Shown here piece after piece: positions 7,696 to 15,762 of a stretch of DNA of 25,835 nt. The notes below the pieces were generated by a model, which worked only from the letters and a program-made list of their open reading frames with translations, did no database searches and was not told the DNA's origin. A program made the position numbers and the translations under genes. The first letter of the stretch is position 1; each line of letters starts with the position of its first letter. Origin of the DNA: a virus; IMG/VR virus record IMGVR_UViG_3300005838_000060, positions 1 through 25,835 of that record; one strand, written 5' to 3'.

Positions 7696-8247
7696 ATGTC
7701 AGGATATAGTAAAGAAAATAAAAGACAAAACGAAGCATTACAAAGCATTATTAAGGGGGGAGAACCTGAAAAACGAATATTTGTTTCAGGGGTTGATAAT
7801 GAGTTTAAAAAGAAATTAGAAGAAAAAGATGCTATAGAGAAAAAAATAATAGATGAAAGAGAAGAGGTTTTTAAGGAAGCTAGAACGCCTTGGTTTTGTC
7901 CTAAATGTGATAGGATAATGAAAAAAAGAATTGATAGTCAGTATTATCGTAGATATAATCATTGTCTGGATTGTCAGGTAGAATTTGAGAATAAATTAGC
8001 TGTACAGGGAAAATTAAATGATCATATAGAGGAAACTGTTAAACAAAATAAAAAATCTTATCTTAAAGAAATGAAACAGTCTATTGAAGAGTGGAAAAAA
8101 GCTCCAGATACAGTTTCTTTTTTTAATCAGGTTAGACCAGATGGATATTCACTAGATGTAGAACAGTGGGAAGTAAATAAAAATAAAATTAATAAAGAAA
8201 TTGAAGAAGCTGAAGAATATTTAAAGAAATTGGAAGAATCAATTTAA
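7696..8247 (+). CDS. Zinc-ribbon protein of unknown function
   Basis: The product has 183 residues. A four-Cys zinc ribbon (CPKC then CLDC, about residues 68-95) is flanked by long charged helices rich in Lys and Glu that are probably coiled coils. GAGG lies 5 nt before the ATG, and the gene starts 8 nt after the giant gene, so the two are probably co-transcribed. The promoter-like element just downstream suggests it ends its transcription unit. It lies one cluster ahead of the large terminase. A DNA-binding role, even as a diverged small terminase subunit, is possible, but no gp16 signature is visible. I do not recognise the family. Confidence 0.75.
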   Translation: MSGYSKENKRQNEALQSIIKGGEPEKRIFVSGVDNEFKKKLEEKDAIEKKIIDEREEVFKEARTPWFCPKCDRIMKKRIDSQYYRRYNHCLDCQVEFENKLAVQGKLNDHIEETVKQNKKSYLKEMKQSIEEWKKAPDTVSFFNQVRPDGYSLDVEQWEVNKNKINKEIEEAEEYLKKLEESI

Positions 8248-8255
8248 TATATTTA

Positions 8256-8269
8256 TATATTTATAAGTG
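8256..8269 (+). promoter_or_regulatory. TATATTTATAAGTG element, putative late promoter
   Basis: This is an exact copy of the 14-mer at 1742-1755. It lies 8 nt after the zinc-ribbon gene and 27 nt before the next start codon, which has its own AGGAG. It probably opens the terminase-portal transcription unit. Confidence 0.5.
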
Positions 8270-8296
8270 TAGGATTATATACAACAGGAGAAGTTC

Positions 8297-8566
8297 ATGT
8301 CAGACATAAAGAAACTTAGAAGTGTGGTACGAGAAGAAATTAAATCTATTATGGCAGAAAAACAGCCAGATGGTGGATTAGATAAACTTGATGTAAAATT
8401 ACCAGCTCAAGCACAAAGATTTTTAGATAAGGCAGTTAGTGCTATTAAAGGCGCTAAATTAAATCGTAGGAAACAGATTGCAGCATTAGCTAAAATAATT
8501 GATGGTTTGGGGTTGGATAGAAGGGAATTAGCTAAATATATTACTAAAATAAAACGGGAGTTATAG
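8297..8566 (+). CDS. Small basic helical protein, unknown
   Basis: The product has 89 residues with AGGAG 7 nt before the ATG. The N-terminus reads KKLRSVVREEIKSIMAE, an amphipathic helix resembling the start of the small protein at 21310 (KLKEIIREEILNE). T4 internal proteins carry a comparable short N-terminal capsid-targeting peptide that ends in a gp21 cleavage site, so packaging in the head is possible. The rest is helical and basic, with KGAKLNRRKQIAALAKIIDGL. It is the first gene after the putative promoter. No family is recognised, and its position upstream of the large terminase does not by itself make it the small terminase. Confidence 0.7.
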   Translation: MSDIKKLRSVVREEIKSIMAEKQPDGGLDKLDVKLPAQAQRFLDKAVSAIKGAKLNRRKQIAALAKIIDGLGLDRRELAKYITKIKREL

Positions 8567-8568
8567 CT

Positions 8569-8862
8569 TTGGGAAAAATTATAGCTCTAATTTTAGCTTT
8601 TCTAGGAATATCAGGCAAAGCATCATCCATAAAACGGGCAAAAGTAAAAAAGATTGATAAAAAATTAAAAGATTCAGTTAAGAAAATTAAATCTATCGAT
8701 AAAACGATTAAAACAACAAAAAAAGAATCTAAAAATTTGAAAAATAAGGCTGCAGATATAGAAAAAGAAATAAAAAGTGTTAAAAAAGGTAGTAAGAAGC
8801 GTAAGGAAATTAAAGATTCAAAAGACGCTGAAGATTTTTTAAGAAAATTTGCAAAAAAATAG
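8569..8862 (+). CDS. Membrane-anchored Lys-rich coiled-coil protein
   Basis: The product has 97 residues and uses a TTG start with GGGAG 8 nt upstream. Residues 3-15 (KIIALILAFLGIS) form a short hydrophobic anchor or signal. The remainder is strongly charged and Lys-rich, with heptad-like spacing typical of a coiled coil. An N-terminal anchor plus coiled coil is the layout of inner-membrane spanins (Rz type), but no spanin signature is decisive and the protein is short. It is adjacent to another small protein with membrane features at 9188-9559. Lysis or membrane-associated function is inference only. Confidence 0.65.
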   Translation: MGKIIALILAFLGISGKASSIKRAKVKKIDKKLKDSVKKIKSIDKTIKTTKKESKNLKNKAADIEKEIKSVKKGSKKRKEIKDSKDAEDFLRKFAKK

Positions 8863-8871
8863 GAGTAAATA

Positions 8872-9168
8872 ATGGCAACAGCAGTACAAGGATCATTTGT
8901 AGGGAGAACTAAAGCAGTTGAAACTACTCAAAATGCATATGGAGAAGTTGTAGAGACCGTATCCGCAAGTACAACATTTTCGGCAACAGGTTCAAATTTT
9001 AGTACGGCATTTATGGTGCATACAGGAACTAACTATACTTTGACTCCAGTTAATGGAAGTGGAACAATAGTTGGTGGTACTAATCCAGTATCGGCTAATA
9101 TAATCCATCCAATTTCGTTGAGTAAAGTAGTAACAGGCGGTTCTACAGTCGTAACATTATTGAGATAA
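8872..9168 (+). CDS. Small Thr/Ser/Val-rich beta protein, unknown
   Basis: The product has 98 residues, with AGGAG 6 nt before the ATG and 9 nt after the preceding stop. The composition (many Thr, Ser, Val, Gly; almost no Lys or Glu after residue 30) predicts beta strands and differs sharply from its Lys-rich neighbours. It has no signal peptide. Such composition fits a small virion decoration or head-surface protein, but I recognise no family. Its place ahead of terminase within the late unit supports a structural role only by association. Confidence 0.7.
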   Translation: MATAVQGSFVGRTKAVETTQNAYGEVVETVSASTTFSATGSNFSTAFMVHTGTNYTLTPVNGSGTIVGGTNPVSANIIHPISLSKVVTGGSTVVTLLR

Positions 9169-9187
9169 TTGGATCTTTTTAATTATA

Positions 9188-9559
9188 ATGAAATGGATAT
9201 TAATATTATTAATAACTGTATTTTGTTCTGCTCAAGTTACGCTCACTGAGGAAGAATCAAAAAAAATTGCAATAAATGTTCAGAATTTACAGTTTGAAGT
9301 CGATTCGTTAAAAAATATTGTATTTGCACAATCTGACTTGATATTTAATTATAGGGAAATAGTGCGCACTGATAGTACTTTGACCGCACAGTTGGAAGAA
9401 AAGATTGAAATATTAGAGGGTGATACGGAATTACTTGAAAAAAAAGTTAAATTGGTTAAACCTTCTTGGTATGAAAATAAATGGTTATATTTTACATCCG
9501 GTGCAATTATATCTGCGGCGGTAACGTATACTTTTAATCGTATAACTAATATTCTATAA
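9188..9559 (+). CDS. Signal-peptide, coiled-coil and C-terminal membrane-segment protein
   Basis: The product has 123 residues. An N-terminal signal-like stretch (MKWILILLITVFCSAQ) is followed by a Glu/Leu-rich region with heptad pattern (about 18-88). A second hydrophobic segment lies near the C-terminus (WLYFTSGAIISAAVTY, about 99-114). The Cys at residue 13 lies in a poor lipobox context (VFC), so signal peptidase I cutting after CSA is more likely. The layout suggests an envelope-spanning or spanin/holin-like accessory protein. The ATG has no clear ribosome site. It ends 2 nt before the terminase gene, which also lacks a clear site, so the two may be coupled. Family not recognised. Confidence 0.65.
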   Translation: MKWILILLITVFCSAQVTLTEEESKKIAINVQNLQFEVDSLKNIVFAQSDLIFNYREIVRTDSTLTAQLEEKIEILEGDTELLEKKVKLVKPSWYENKWLYFTSGAIISAAVTYTFNRITNIL

Positions 9560-9561
9560 CA

Positions 9562-11139
9562 ATGAATACAGACAAAAAACAAATAAAAGAAGCTATTAGA
9601 CGAGAATTTAAAAAGTGTGCAAAAGATCCTGTACATTTTTTAAAAAGATATTGTTATATACAACATCCACAAAAAGGTAAAATAAAATTTGCGTTATACG
9701 ATTATCAAGAGAAAACTTTAAAAGAATTTGTTAATAAAGATTATAATGTTCTTTTAAAAGCTCGTCAGTTAGGTATATCAACACTTACTGCAGGATACGC
9801 ATTATGGATGATGACATTTTATGATGATAAGAATATATTGGTTATTGCAACTAAACAAGATGTAGCTAAAAATTTGGTTACTAAAGTTAGAGTAATGCAT
9901 GCTAGTTTACCAACTTGGTTGAAACAAAAATGTGTAGAAGATAATAAATTGTCATTAAGATATAAGAACGGGTCTCAAATAAAAGCAGTAGCAAGTTCTG
10001 AAGAGGCTGGTAGATCAGAAGCACTATCATTATTAATTTTAGATGAAGCTGCATTTATTCCTAGAATAGATTCAATATGGACTGCCGCATCTCAAACATT
10101 GGCATTAGGTGGTAGATGTATTGCACTTTCCACACCAAATGGTGTTGGTAATTGGTTTCATAAGACTTGGGTAGATGCTGAAGATGGTTTAAATGAGTGG
10201 AATATTTTAAAATTACATTGGTCAGTACATCCAGATAGAGACCAAGAGTGGAGAGATCATCAAGATAAATTATTAGGTCCTTCAGCGGCTGCACAAGAAT
10301 GTGATTGTGATTTTGTAACATCAGGTCAGATGGTAATTGATGGTGTTATTTTAGAAGAATATAAAGTTAATCATGTTAGAGAACCAATTGAGCGGCGAGG
10401 GGTAGATAGTAATGTTTGGGTGTGGGAACCACCAAATTATTCAAAGGATTATGTAGTGAGCGCGGATGTGAGTAGAGGTGATGGATCAGATTACTCTGCA
10501 TTTCATGTCATGGAAGTAGAAGAGTGTAAACAAGTAGCGGAATATAAAGGTAAGATTGGTACTAAAGATTATGGTAATTTACTAGTAAATATATCTAAGG
10601 AATATAATAATGCATTACTTGTTATTGAAAATGCATCAATTGGTTGGGCAGCTATACAACAATGTATAGATAGAGATTATGAAAACTTATTTTATATGTC
10701 AAAAGATTTACAAGTGGTAGATACACAAAAACAAATGTCTAATAAAATTTATAGACAAGAAAAACAAATGGTCCCTGGATTTACAATGTCTATGAAAACA
10801 AGACCATTAGTAATAGCAAAATTAGAAGAATTTTTTAGAGAGAAATCGGTAGAGGTTTATTCTTCGCGACTAATAGACGAGTTGTTCGTATTTATATATA
10901 ACAATAATAGAGCAGAGGCAATGTCAGGATACAATGATGATTTGGTCATTTCCTTTGGAATTGCTTTATGGATACGAGATACCGCTTTACGTTTAAGAGC
11001 GGAAGGAATAGAATTACAGAAGAAAGCTATTTCTAGTATAACTATGAATCCAGCAATATATAAGCAAACTGATGAAAATGATTCTTGGCAATGGGAAGTT
11101 GATAAGAAAAAAGAAGATTTAACTTGGTTAATAAAATAA
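9562..11139 (+). CDS. 17: Terminase large subunit (T4 gp17-like)
   Basis: This is the ATP-driven DNA-packaging motor and headful nuclease, 525 residues, which docks on the portal. ATPase motifs: a Walker A variant ARQLGIST (67-74), Walker B LLILDE (157-162) and the coupling motif STPNG (190-194). Nuclease domain (RNase H fold): D302 in SADVSRGDGSD, E356 in LLVIENASIG and D459/D460 in GYNDDLVISFG. The Walker A carrying R and Q before LG is usual in T4-type terminases. Length is somewhat below T4 gp17. The portal gene follows after 10 nt. A recognisable small terminase gene is not seen in the window. Confidence 0.97.
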   Translation: MNTDKKQIKEAIRREFKKCAKDPVHFLKRYCYIQHPQKGKIKFALYDYQEKTLKEFVNKDYNVLLKARQLGISTLTAGYALWMMTFYDDKNILVIATKQDVAKNLVTKVRVMHASLPTWLKQKCVEDNKLSLRYKNGSQIKAVASSEEAGRSEALSLLILDEAAFIPRIDSIWTAASQTLALGGRCIALSTPNGVGNWFHKTWVDAEDGLNEWNILKLHWSVHPDRDQEWRDHQDKLLGPSAAAQECDCDFVTSGQMVIDGVILEEYKVNHVREPIERRGVDSNVWVWEPPNYSKDYVVSADVSRGDGSDYSAFHVMEVEECKQVAEYKGKIGTKDYGNLLVNISKEYNNALLVIENASIGWAAIQQCIDRDYENLFYMSKDLQVVDTQKQMSNKIYRQEKQMVPGFTMSMKTRPLVIAKLEEFFREKSVEVYSSRLIDELFVFIYNNNRAEAMSGYNDDLVISFGIALWIRDTALRLRAEGIELQKKAISSITMNPAIYKQTDENDSWQWEVDKKKEDLTWLIK

Positions 11140-11149
11140 AGAGGAAAAA

Positions 11150-12988
11150 ATGGCTGATACAAGCTTAAGAAATAGATTAAAGAGATTATTTTCAACTAAC
11201 GTAATTGTTAGGAATGTGGGTGGAAAACGATTAAAAGTAATTGATACTAGTAAATCTCAATATATGCCAACTAGAGGGTTGATTGATAGATATAAAAAGA
11301 TTTATTCCACTGGTGGCGCAGGATTATCTGGTTACTCAGATAATCAATTAGTTAAGTCGTTACGACTTGGGTTATTTAGAGATTATGAAGCAATGGACGG
11401 TGACGCTATACTTTCTTCTGCATTAGATATATATGCAGATGAATCTACTATGAAAAGTGAGTATGGAAATGTTCTTGAAATAAATACACCAAATGATCAA
11501 ATTTTTAAAATTTTACATAATTTATATTACGATGTATTAAATATAGAATTTAATTTATGGCCTTGGGTAAGGAATATGTGTAAATATGGTGATTTTTATT
11601 TAAGATTAGATGTTGATGAACGTTTCGGTATTAGAAATGTAGAACCTTTATCTGTTTATGATGTAACTAGATTAGAAAACGAAGATCCAGAGAATCCAGA
11701 ATATGTAAAATTTAAATTAGAATCAGGAACTTCTGGAGGGGCTGCGCAACATTCTATTAGCAGTAGGGAAGAAGAATTTGAAAATTATGAAATTGCACAT
11801 TTTAGATTACTTTCCGATTCAAATTATCTTCCTTATGGTAAATCAATGATTGAAGGTGGTAGAAAGACTTGGAAACAATTATCTCTTATGGAAGATGCTA
11901 TGTTGATTCACAGAATCATGAGAGCACCTGAAAAAAGAATATTTAAAGTTGATATTGGAAATATACCACCTGCAGAAGTTGATAATTATATGAATCAAAT
12001 TATTGATAAGATGAAAAAAGCCCCCGTTGTAGATAAAGCAACTGGAGAATATAATCTTAGATATAATATGCAAAATATTACTGAAGATTTCTTTATGCCA
12101 GTTAGGGGTGGAGATAGTGGAACTCAAGTTGATTCATTACCAGGATTAACTTATGAAGCAGTAGAAGATATTGAGTATTTAAGAAATAAATTATTGGCTT
12201 CATTACGTATCCCAAAACCATATTTGGGATTTGATGAGAATGTTGGAGAAAAGGCAACACTTGCAGCTGAAGATGTAAGATTTGCTCGTACTATTGAAAG
12301 AATTCAAAGAATTGTAATGAGTGAATTAATGAAGATTGGTATTGTTCATTTGTATGCTCAAGGATTTACAGATGAAGAATTAGTTAATTTTGATTTAGAG
12401 TTGATGAGTCCTTCTACAATATATGAACAAGAAAAAATTTCACTTTGGAATGAAAAAACTTCTTTAGCGTCATCTATGATAAGTGATGGTTTACTTTCTA
12501 CAGAGTGGATTTATAAAAATATATTTAAATTTACAGATGAAGAAATTAAAAAAGAAGATAATAAGATTGTATATGATTACAAACAAAAATTTAGAAGAGC
12601 TCAGATAGAATCTGAAGGAAATGATCCATCTAAATCTGGTGAATCACAAGGAACACCTTCAGATATGGCGATGGGAAGAACTGGACATGAATTAGAAAAT
12701 GATGAATTAGGTCCAGAGGGTGGAAGTCCAGAAGGTGGCTGGGAAGGTGCAGGTAGACCCAAGGAACCATCACATTATAAAAAAGACAGTCATATTAGAG
12801 GCAGAGACCCATTAGGGGCGCATGAAAAGAAAAAACAAGCATCTAGTAATCCAAAATACGGTAAAATTATGGCTTTAGCACATTTGGATAAGCTTAAGAA
12901 TACTTTAAAACGTAAATCTGATATAACCCTAATAAATGAAGTTGATGAAATAGATGAAGAGTATAAAGAAGATGTTAATAATAAGTAA
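11150..12988 (+). CDS. 20: Portal protein (T4 gp20-like)
   Basis: This is the dodecameric portal vertex protein through which DNA is packaged and to which the neck attaches. It has 612 residues, longer than T4 gp20 (524). Typical segments are the N-terminal RNRLKRLFSTN, SALDIYADESTMKSEYG (about 93-109), NMCKYGDFYLRLDV, and the long helix with LLASLRIPKPYLGFDEN followed by GEKATLAAEDVRFART. The extra length is a hydrophilic C-terminal tail (from about 485) with a Gly/Pro/Glu-rich part and an end containing LINEVDEIDEE, which includes (I)-x-E sites. GAGG precedes the ATG. It follows terminase directly, without the sheath and tube genes that separate 17 and 20 in T4. Confidence 0.95.
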   Translation: MADTSLRNRLKRLFSTNVIVRNVGGKRLKVIDTSKSQYMPTRGLIDRYKKIYSTGGAGLSGYSDNQLVKSLRLGLFRDYEAMDGDAILSSALDIYADESTMKSEYGNVLEINTPNDQIFKILHNLYYDVLNIEFNLWPWVRNMCKYGDFYLRLDVDERFGIRNVEPLSVYDVTRLENEDPENPEYVKFKLESGTSGGAAQHSISSREEEFENYEIAHFRLLSDSNYLPYGKSMIEGGRKTWKQLSLMEDAMLIHRIMRAPEKRIFKVDIGNIPPAEVDNYMNQIIDKMKKAPVVDKATGEYNLRYNMQNITEDFFMPVRGGDSGTQVDSLPGLTYEAVEDIEYLRNKLLASLRIPKPYLGFDENVGEKATLAAEDVRFARTIERIQRIVMSELMKIGIVHLYAQGFTDEELVNFDLELMSPSTIYEQEKISLWNEKTSLASSMISDGLLSTEWIYKNIFKFTDEEIKKEDNKIVYDYKQKFRRAQIESEGNDPSKSGESQGTPSDMAMGRTGHELENDELGPEGGSPEGGWEGAGRPKEPSHYKKDSHIRGRDPLGAHEKKKQASSNPKYGKIMALAHLDKLKNTLKRKSDITLINEVDEIDEEYKEDVNNK

Positions 12989-13012
12989 AGTTAATCAATA
13001 TTTAAGAAGTTT

Positions 13013-13022
13013 TATATTTATT
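13013..13022 (+). promoter_or_regulatory. TATATTTATT element, putative late promoter
   Basis: This is a copy of the recurrent TATATTTAT core in the 60-nt gap between the portal gene and the next gene, 27 nt before its start codon. The last base differs from the other copies (T instead of A). Confidence 0.4.
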
Positions 13023-13048
13023 TATGACAAACTATATTGGAGTGATTT

Positions 13049-13933
13049 ATGTCTAAACGATTAAGACACACTAAGATTAAAAATACTGGTGTGCTATTTG
13101 AAGTATTGACCCGACAGGTGACTGCGGATATAATGGAAAATGTAGAGTCAAAGGCAGTAGCTTTGATTAAAAAGCATTTTCATAAAAATTCTGCTTTAGG
13201 AAAAGAGTTAGAATTATATAATATACTTACTACAGAAACATATAAGCGTCGTGATAAGGCTGATAGATTGGTGGACGCAGTAATTAAAAGTAGACAAAGA
13301 CTTTCAAATAAAACACTTAGATCAGAAAAGTTTAATCTTATTAAAGATATTAAAGAAACTTATGATGTAGGTGCTTTATTTTCTACTAGAATGCCAAATT
13401 ATAGACGATTAGCATCTATTTACAAATTATTTTTATATGAAACTACTGGGGAAGATATAAATCCGAAAGAAATTGTAGATTCTAGAGATTATATAGTTGA
13501 ATCGCTAATTACAGAAACTTCTAAACAGAAACCAAAAAGTGAATTAGCTCAAGAATATATTGATGAGTCTAAAGATGTTAAATTATTAGCCTATACTTTA
13601 ATGGTAGAAAAATTTAATAAAAAATATAGTACATTAAGTCATGCTCAAAAAGAAGTTTTGAGAAAATATATTAATAACGTATCAAATACAAACTCCTTAT
13701 CAGAATTTATTGAAGGTGAGGTGATTAATATTAAGGATGCTTTGAAAAATTTGGTACCTAGTGTAACTGATGATATTACTAGTATAAAATTAAAAGAAGT
13801 AATTGCACAGGCTGATGCACTTTCGGAGAATAATAAAGGGACTGAAAATAAAGTAATTACTCTAATGCGATATTATGAACTTGTTAAGGAATTAGAAGAT
13901 GTCTCAAGAAAATCTAAAAAACTTCATTCGTAG
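13049..13933 (+). CDS. Conserved helical protein downstream of portal, unknown
   Basis: The product has 294 residues, almost entirely helical and charged, with GGAG before the ATG. The N-terminus is basic (MSKRLRHTKIKNTGVLFEVL). I believe proteins starting this way are found next to the portal in marine T4-like phages, but I cannot name a function. It occupies the interval where T4 carries the small core genes 67 and 68, and it overlaps the next gene by 35 nt, implying coupled translation. A role in prohead assembly is inferred from position only. Confidence 0.8.
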   Translation: MSKRLRHTKIKNTGVLFEVLTRQVTADIMENVESKAVALIKKHFHKNSALGKELELYNILTTETYKRRDKADRLVDAVIKSRQRLSNKTLRSEKFNLIKDIKETYDVGALFSTRMPNYRRLASIYKLFLYETTGEDINPKEIVDSRDYIVESLITETSKQKPKSELAQEYIDESKDVKLLAYTLMVEKFNKKYSTLSHAQKEVLRKYINNVSNTNSLSEFIEGEVINIKDALKNLVPSVTDDITSIKLKEVIAQADALSENNKGTENKVITLMRYYELVKELEDVSRKSKKLHS

Positions 13934-14336
13934 AACAATAATAGAATTGTTAGATGATGAAAAGTTGGCCGAAACAACTTTTACTGGAAATGTACCAGGA
14001 TATCAGACTCCGTTTGCATTTAGTGGAAAGGGGAAAGTTAGTAAGAAGAAAAAGAAAGAGCTAGCTACTAATTCAACTGGGTATAAAATTGTTGAAGGTA
14101 AATATCACGATTATAGAAATGATGATAGTATAACACCTAAACAAAAAATTGGTCGATCTATGAGAGAGATTAGAGATCATCTTGCAGAAATTGATAAATT
14201 GACTAAAATGAATGTAAGATTGAAGAATGAGATGGATGTTGATTCAAGGTCATATTGGAAAAATACTCATAAGGCTATGCGAAGAATTAGTGAGCGATTA
14301 ATAAAGTTGGCTAAAAGAGTAGGACAATTATATTAA
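13899..14336 (+). CDS. Probable prohead core or internal protein, unknown
   Basis: The product has 145 residues. The ATG lies inside the previous gene, with AAGGA 10 nt upstream. The N-terminal helix NLKNFIRRTIIELLDDEKLAE is followed by TTFTGNVPGYQTPFAF. LAE|T at residues 24-26 fits the prohead-protease rule, giving a T4 internal-protein layout (short targeting helix, then cleavage). A Lys cluster (KKKKK) near residue 50 and a Lys/Arg-rich helical C-terminus would suit nucleic-acid contact. It is in an overlapping string with the protease gene. Core or packaged protein is the best inference. Confidence 0.75.
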   Translation: MSQENLKNFIRRTIIELLDDEKLAETTFTGNVPGYQTPFAFSGKGKVSKKKKKELATNSTGYKIVEGKYHDYRNDDSITPKQKIGRSMREIRDHLAEIDKLTKMNVRLKNEMDVDSRSYWKNTHKAMRRISERLIKLAKRVGQLY

Positions 14337-14578
14337 TGTTGAAATTAAAAAATCTTTTATTTACGGAAGATATAAAAGATATAGCAAAGGCTAAAAAAAT
14401 TAAAAGACAGATTCAAGGAGATGAAAGTCGTATGAGATTACATATGAATGCGTTAGCAGATAGGATGAGAGCTGATATACCGAATGGAAAGTTATCAGAC
14501 CAATTAACTAACTCATATCAGAAAAATGTAACAAAATTTATGAGAGAAATGATCTCATTAGTAAAGAGGATGAAATAA
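14336..14578 (+). CDS. Small basic helical protein, unknown
   Basis: The product has 80 residues. Its ATG shares the last base of the preceding TAA, and it ends 1 nt before the protease gene, so translation is coupled both ways. It is highly charged and helical, rich in Lys, Arg and Met (RMRLHMNALADRMRADI). In T4 the gene just before 21 is a small core protein (gp68). This protein has similar size and position, but no convincing sequence match is visible to me. Confidence 0.7.
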   Translation: MLKLKNLLFTEDIKDIAKAKKIKRQIQGDESRMRLHMNALADRMRADIPNGKLSDQLTNSYQKNVTKFMREMISLVKRMK

Positions 14579-14579
14579 T

Positions 14580-15203
14580 ATGAATCGAGAATTATTAGTA
14601 GATTATTTACCTTTTGAAATAACAAGAGAACAAATAAATGAATCTATGAAAGAAAATAACGGTAGATTAGTTGTTCGCGGAGTATTACAGAGGGCAGAAG
14701 CTAAAAATCAAAATGGTAGAGTATATCCAAAAGAAGTATTGATGAGAGAAGCTAAAAAATATACGGAATCTTTTATTAAAGAACAACGAGCTTTAGGTGA
14801 ATTAGATCATCCAGAAAGTTCGGTAGTAAACTTACAAAATGTTTCTCATAATATTAAAGAAATGCATTGGAATAATCATGATTTGGTTGGTACAGTAGAG
14901 GTATTAGGAACTCCGGCAGGTAATATTTTAACAGAATTATTTAAAGCAGGTATTAAGTTGGGTATTTCATCTAGAGGAATGGGTTCAGTAGAAACTGTAT
15001 CAGAATCAGAAGATGGTGATACACAAGAAGTACAACCAGATTTTGAATTGATAGCATTTGACTTCGTTTCCAATCCATCTACGCAGGGAGCTTTTATGTA
15101 TCCAATGCAAGAATCAGTAGATCGTAAGAATCCTACTGGTAGAACTTGTGGTGATTATTGTAAAGTAGAATCTATTATTAATGATATTTTGCGAGGTGCA
15201 TAA
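14580..15203 (+). CDS. 21: Prohead core protease (T4 gp21-like)
   Basis: This is the serine protease (herpesvirus-assemblin fold, peptidase family S77 type) that matures the prohead by cutting scaffold, core and capsid proteins after (L/I)-x-E. It has 207 residues, close to T4 gp21. Visible motifs: the N-terminal strand region RLVVRGVLQRAEAKNQNGRVYP; the catalytic His in GELDHPES (H77); the catalytic Ser in LGISSRGMGSV (S130 or S131); and a following FELIAFDFVSNPS. An INE|S site at residues 19-21 could serve self-processing. It lies among core genes and upstream of gp22 and gp23, as in T4. It is the enzyme I propose also cuts the two polyprotein-like products at the left end. Confidence 0.94.
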   Translation: MNRELLVDYLPFEITREQINESMKENNGRLVVRGVLQRAEAKNQNGRVYPKEVLMREAKKYTESFIKEQRALGELDHPESSVVNLQNVSHNIKEMHWNNHDLVGTVEVLGTPAGNILTELFKAGIKLGISSRGMGSVETVSESEDGDTQEVQPDFELIAFDFVSNPSTQGAFMYPMQESVDRKNPTGRTCGDYCKVESIINDILRGA

Positions 15204-15433
15204 TGAAAATGCATAAAACTTTTAGTTGGCGTAAATGGAATGACTTTATTCTTGAAAAGAATGATGTTTTAGAAGCTTCGGATTATAAATTTGTTTTAAC
15301 ACTACCTAAACATATTTACGGTGGGATGAGAGCAGTGTTTAATTCAAAGACGGCAGCGCAACGGTATATGGAAGATGAAATTGGTTCAGAAGCTTGGAAG
15401 CATGTAAAAATTAAAAAGGAACGAGTTAAATGA
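15203..15433 (+). CDS. Small protein with capsid-targeting-like N-terminus
   Basis: The product has 76 residues. The ATG overlaps the stop of the protease gene by one base, with GAGG 6 nt upstream. The N-terminus MKMHKTFSWRKWNDFILE resembles in character the T4 internal-protein targeting peptide (MKTYQEFIAEA). It is followed by VLE|A at residues 26-29, a good prohead-protease site. The remainder (SDYKFVLTLPKHIYGG onward) is small, mixed and basic at the end. I infer a packaged internal or core protein; no family is recognised. It overlaps the next gene by 4 nt. Confidence 0.7.
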   Translation: MKMHKTFSWRKWNDFILEKNDVLEASDYKFVLTLPKHIYGGMRAVFNSKTAAQRYMEDEIGSEAWKHVKIKKERVK

Positions 15434-15747
15434 GATCTCCTTATAAAGAATTAATGGAAAGTGAATTGAACGAACTTCCAGCATTTAGTTCTCCAGAAGC
15501 TTCTAAACAAGTTGATATAGACATTGTTAAAATGTCAAAGATTTTAGGTAAAGCATCACAACAAGTTATTAAAACTATGATGGATGGAGTAAAAAGTCAT
15601 AAGTATGATGCAATGGATTTACAAAGAGGGATTCGACAGGGTGATGTTCGAAGAACACATTATGGGGAAATGAATTTTATACAACAATTATGGACTAAGG
15701 TAAGAAGTGGATTTAGAAGATACACACCTACTGGAAAATTGAGATAA
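15430..15747 (+). CDS. Small probable core protein, unknown
   Basis: The product has 105 residues and starts at an ATGA overlap with the previous gene. Near the N-terminus, ELMESELNELPAF contains LNE|L, a possible prohead-protease site after about residue 16. The rest is helical with a basic C-terminus (KVRSGFRRYTPTGKLR). Its place between the protease and acidic core-like proteins suggests a prohead core component. I do not recognise it. Confidence 0.7.
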   Translation: MRSPYKELMESELNELPAFSSPEASKQVDIDIVKMSKILGKASQQVIKTMMDGVKSHKYDAMDLQRGIRQGDVRRTHYGEMNFIQQLWTKVRSGFRRYTPTGKLR

Positions 15748-15762
15748 TTATGGAGAATAAAA

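Noticed and set aside
7696-8247. Zinc-ribbon protein as the small terminase subunit
   Set aside because: Position is suggestive but no gp16 signature is visible, and four other genes lie between it and the large subunit.
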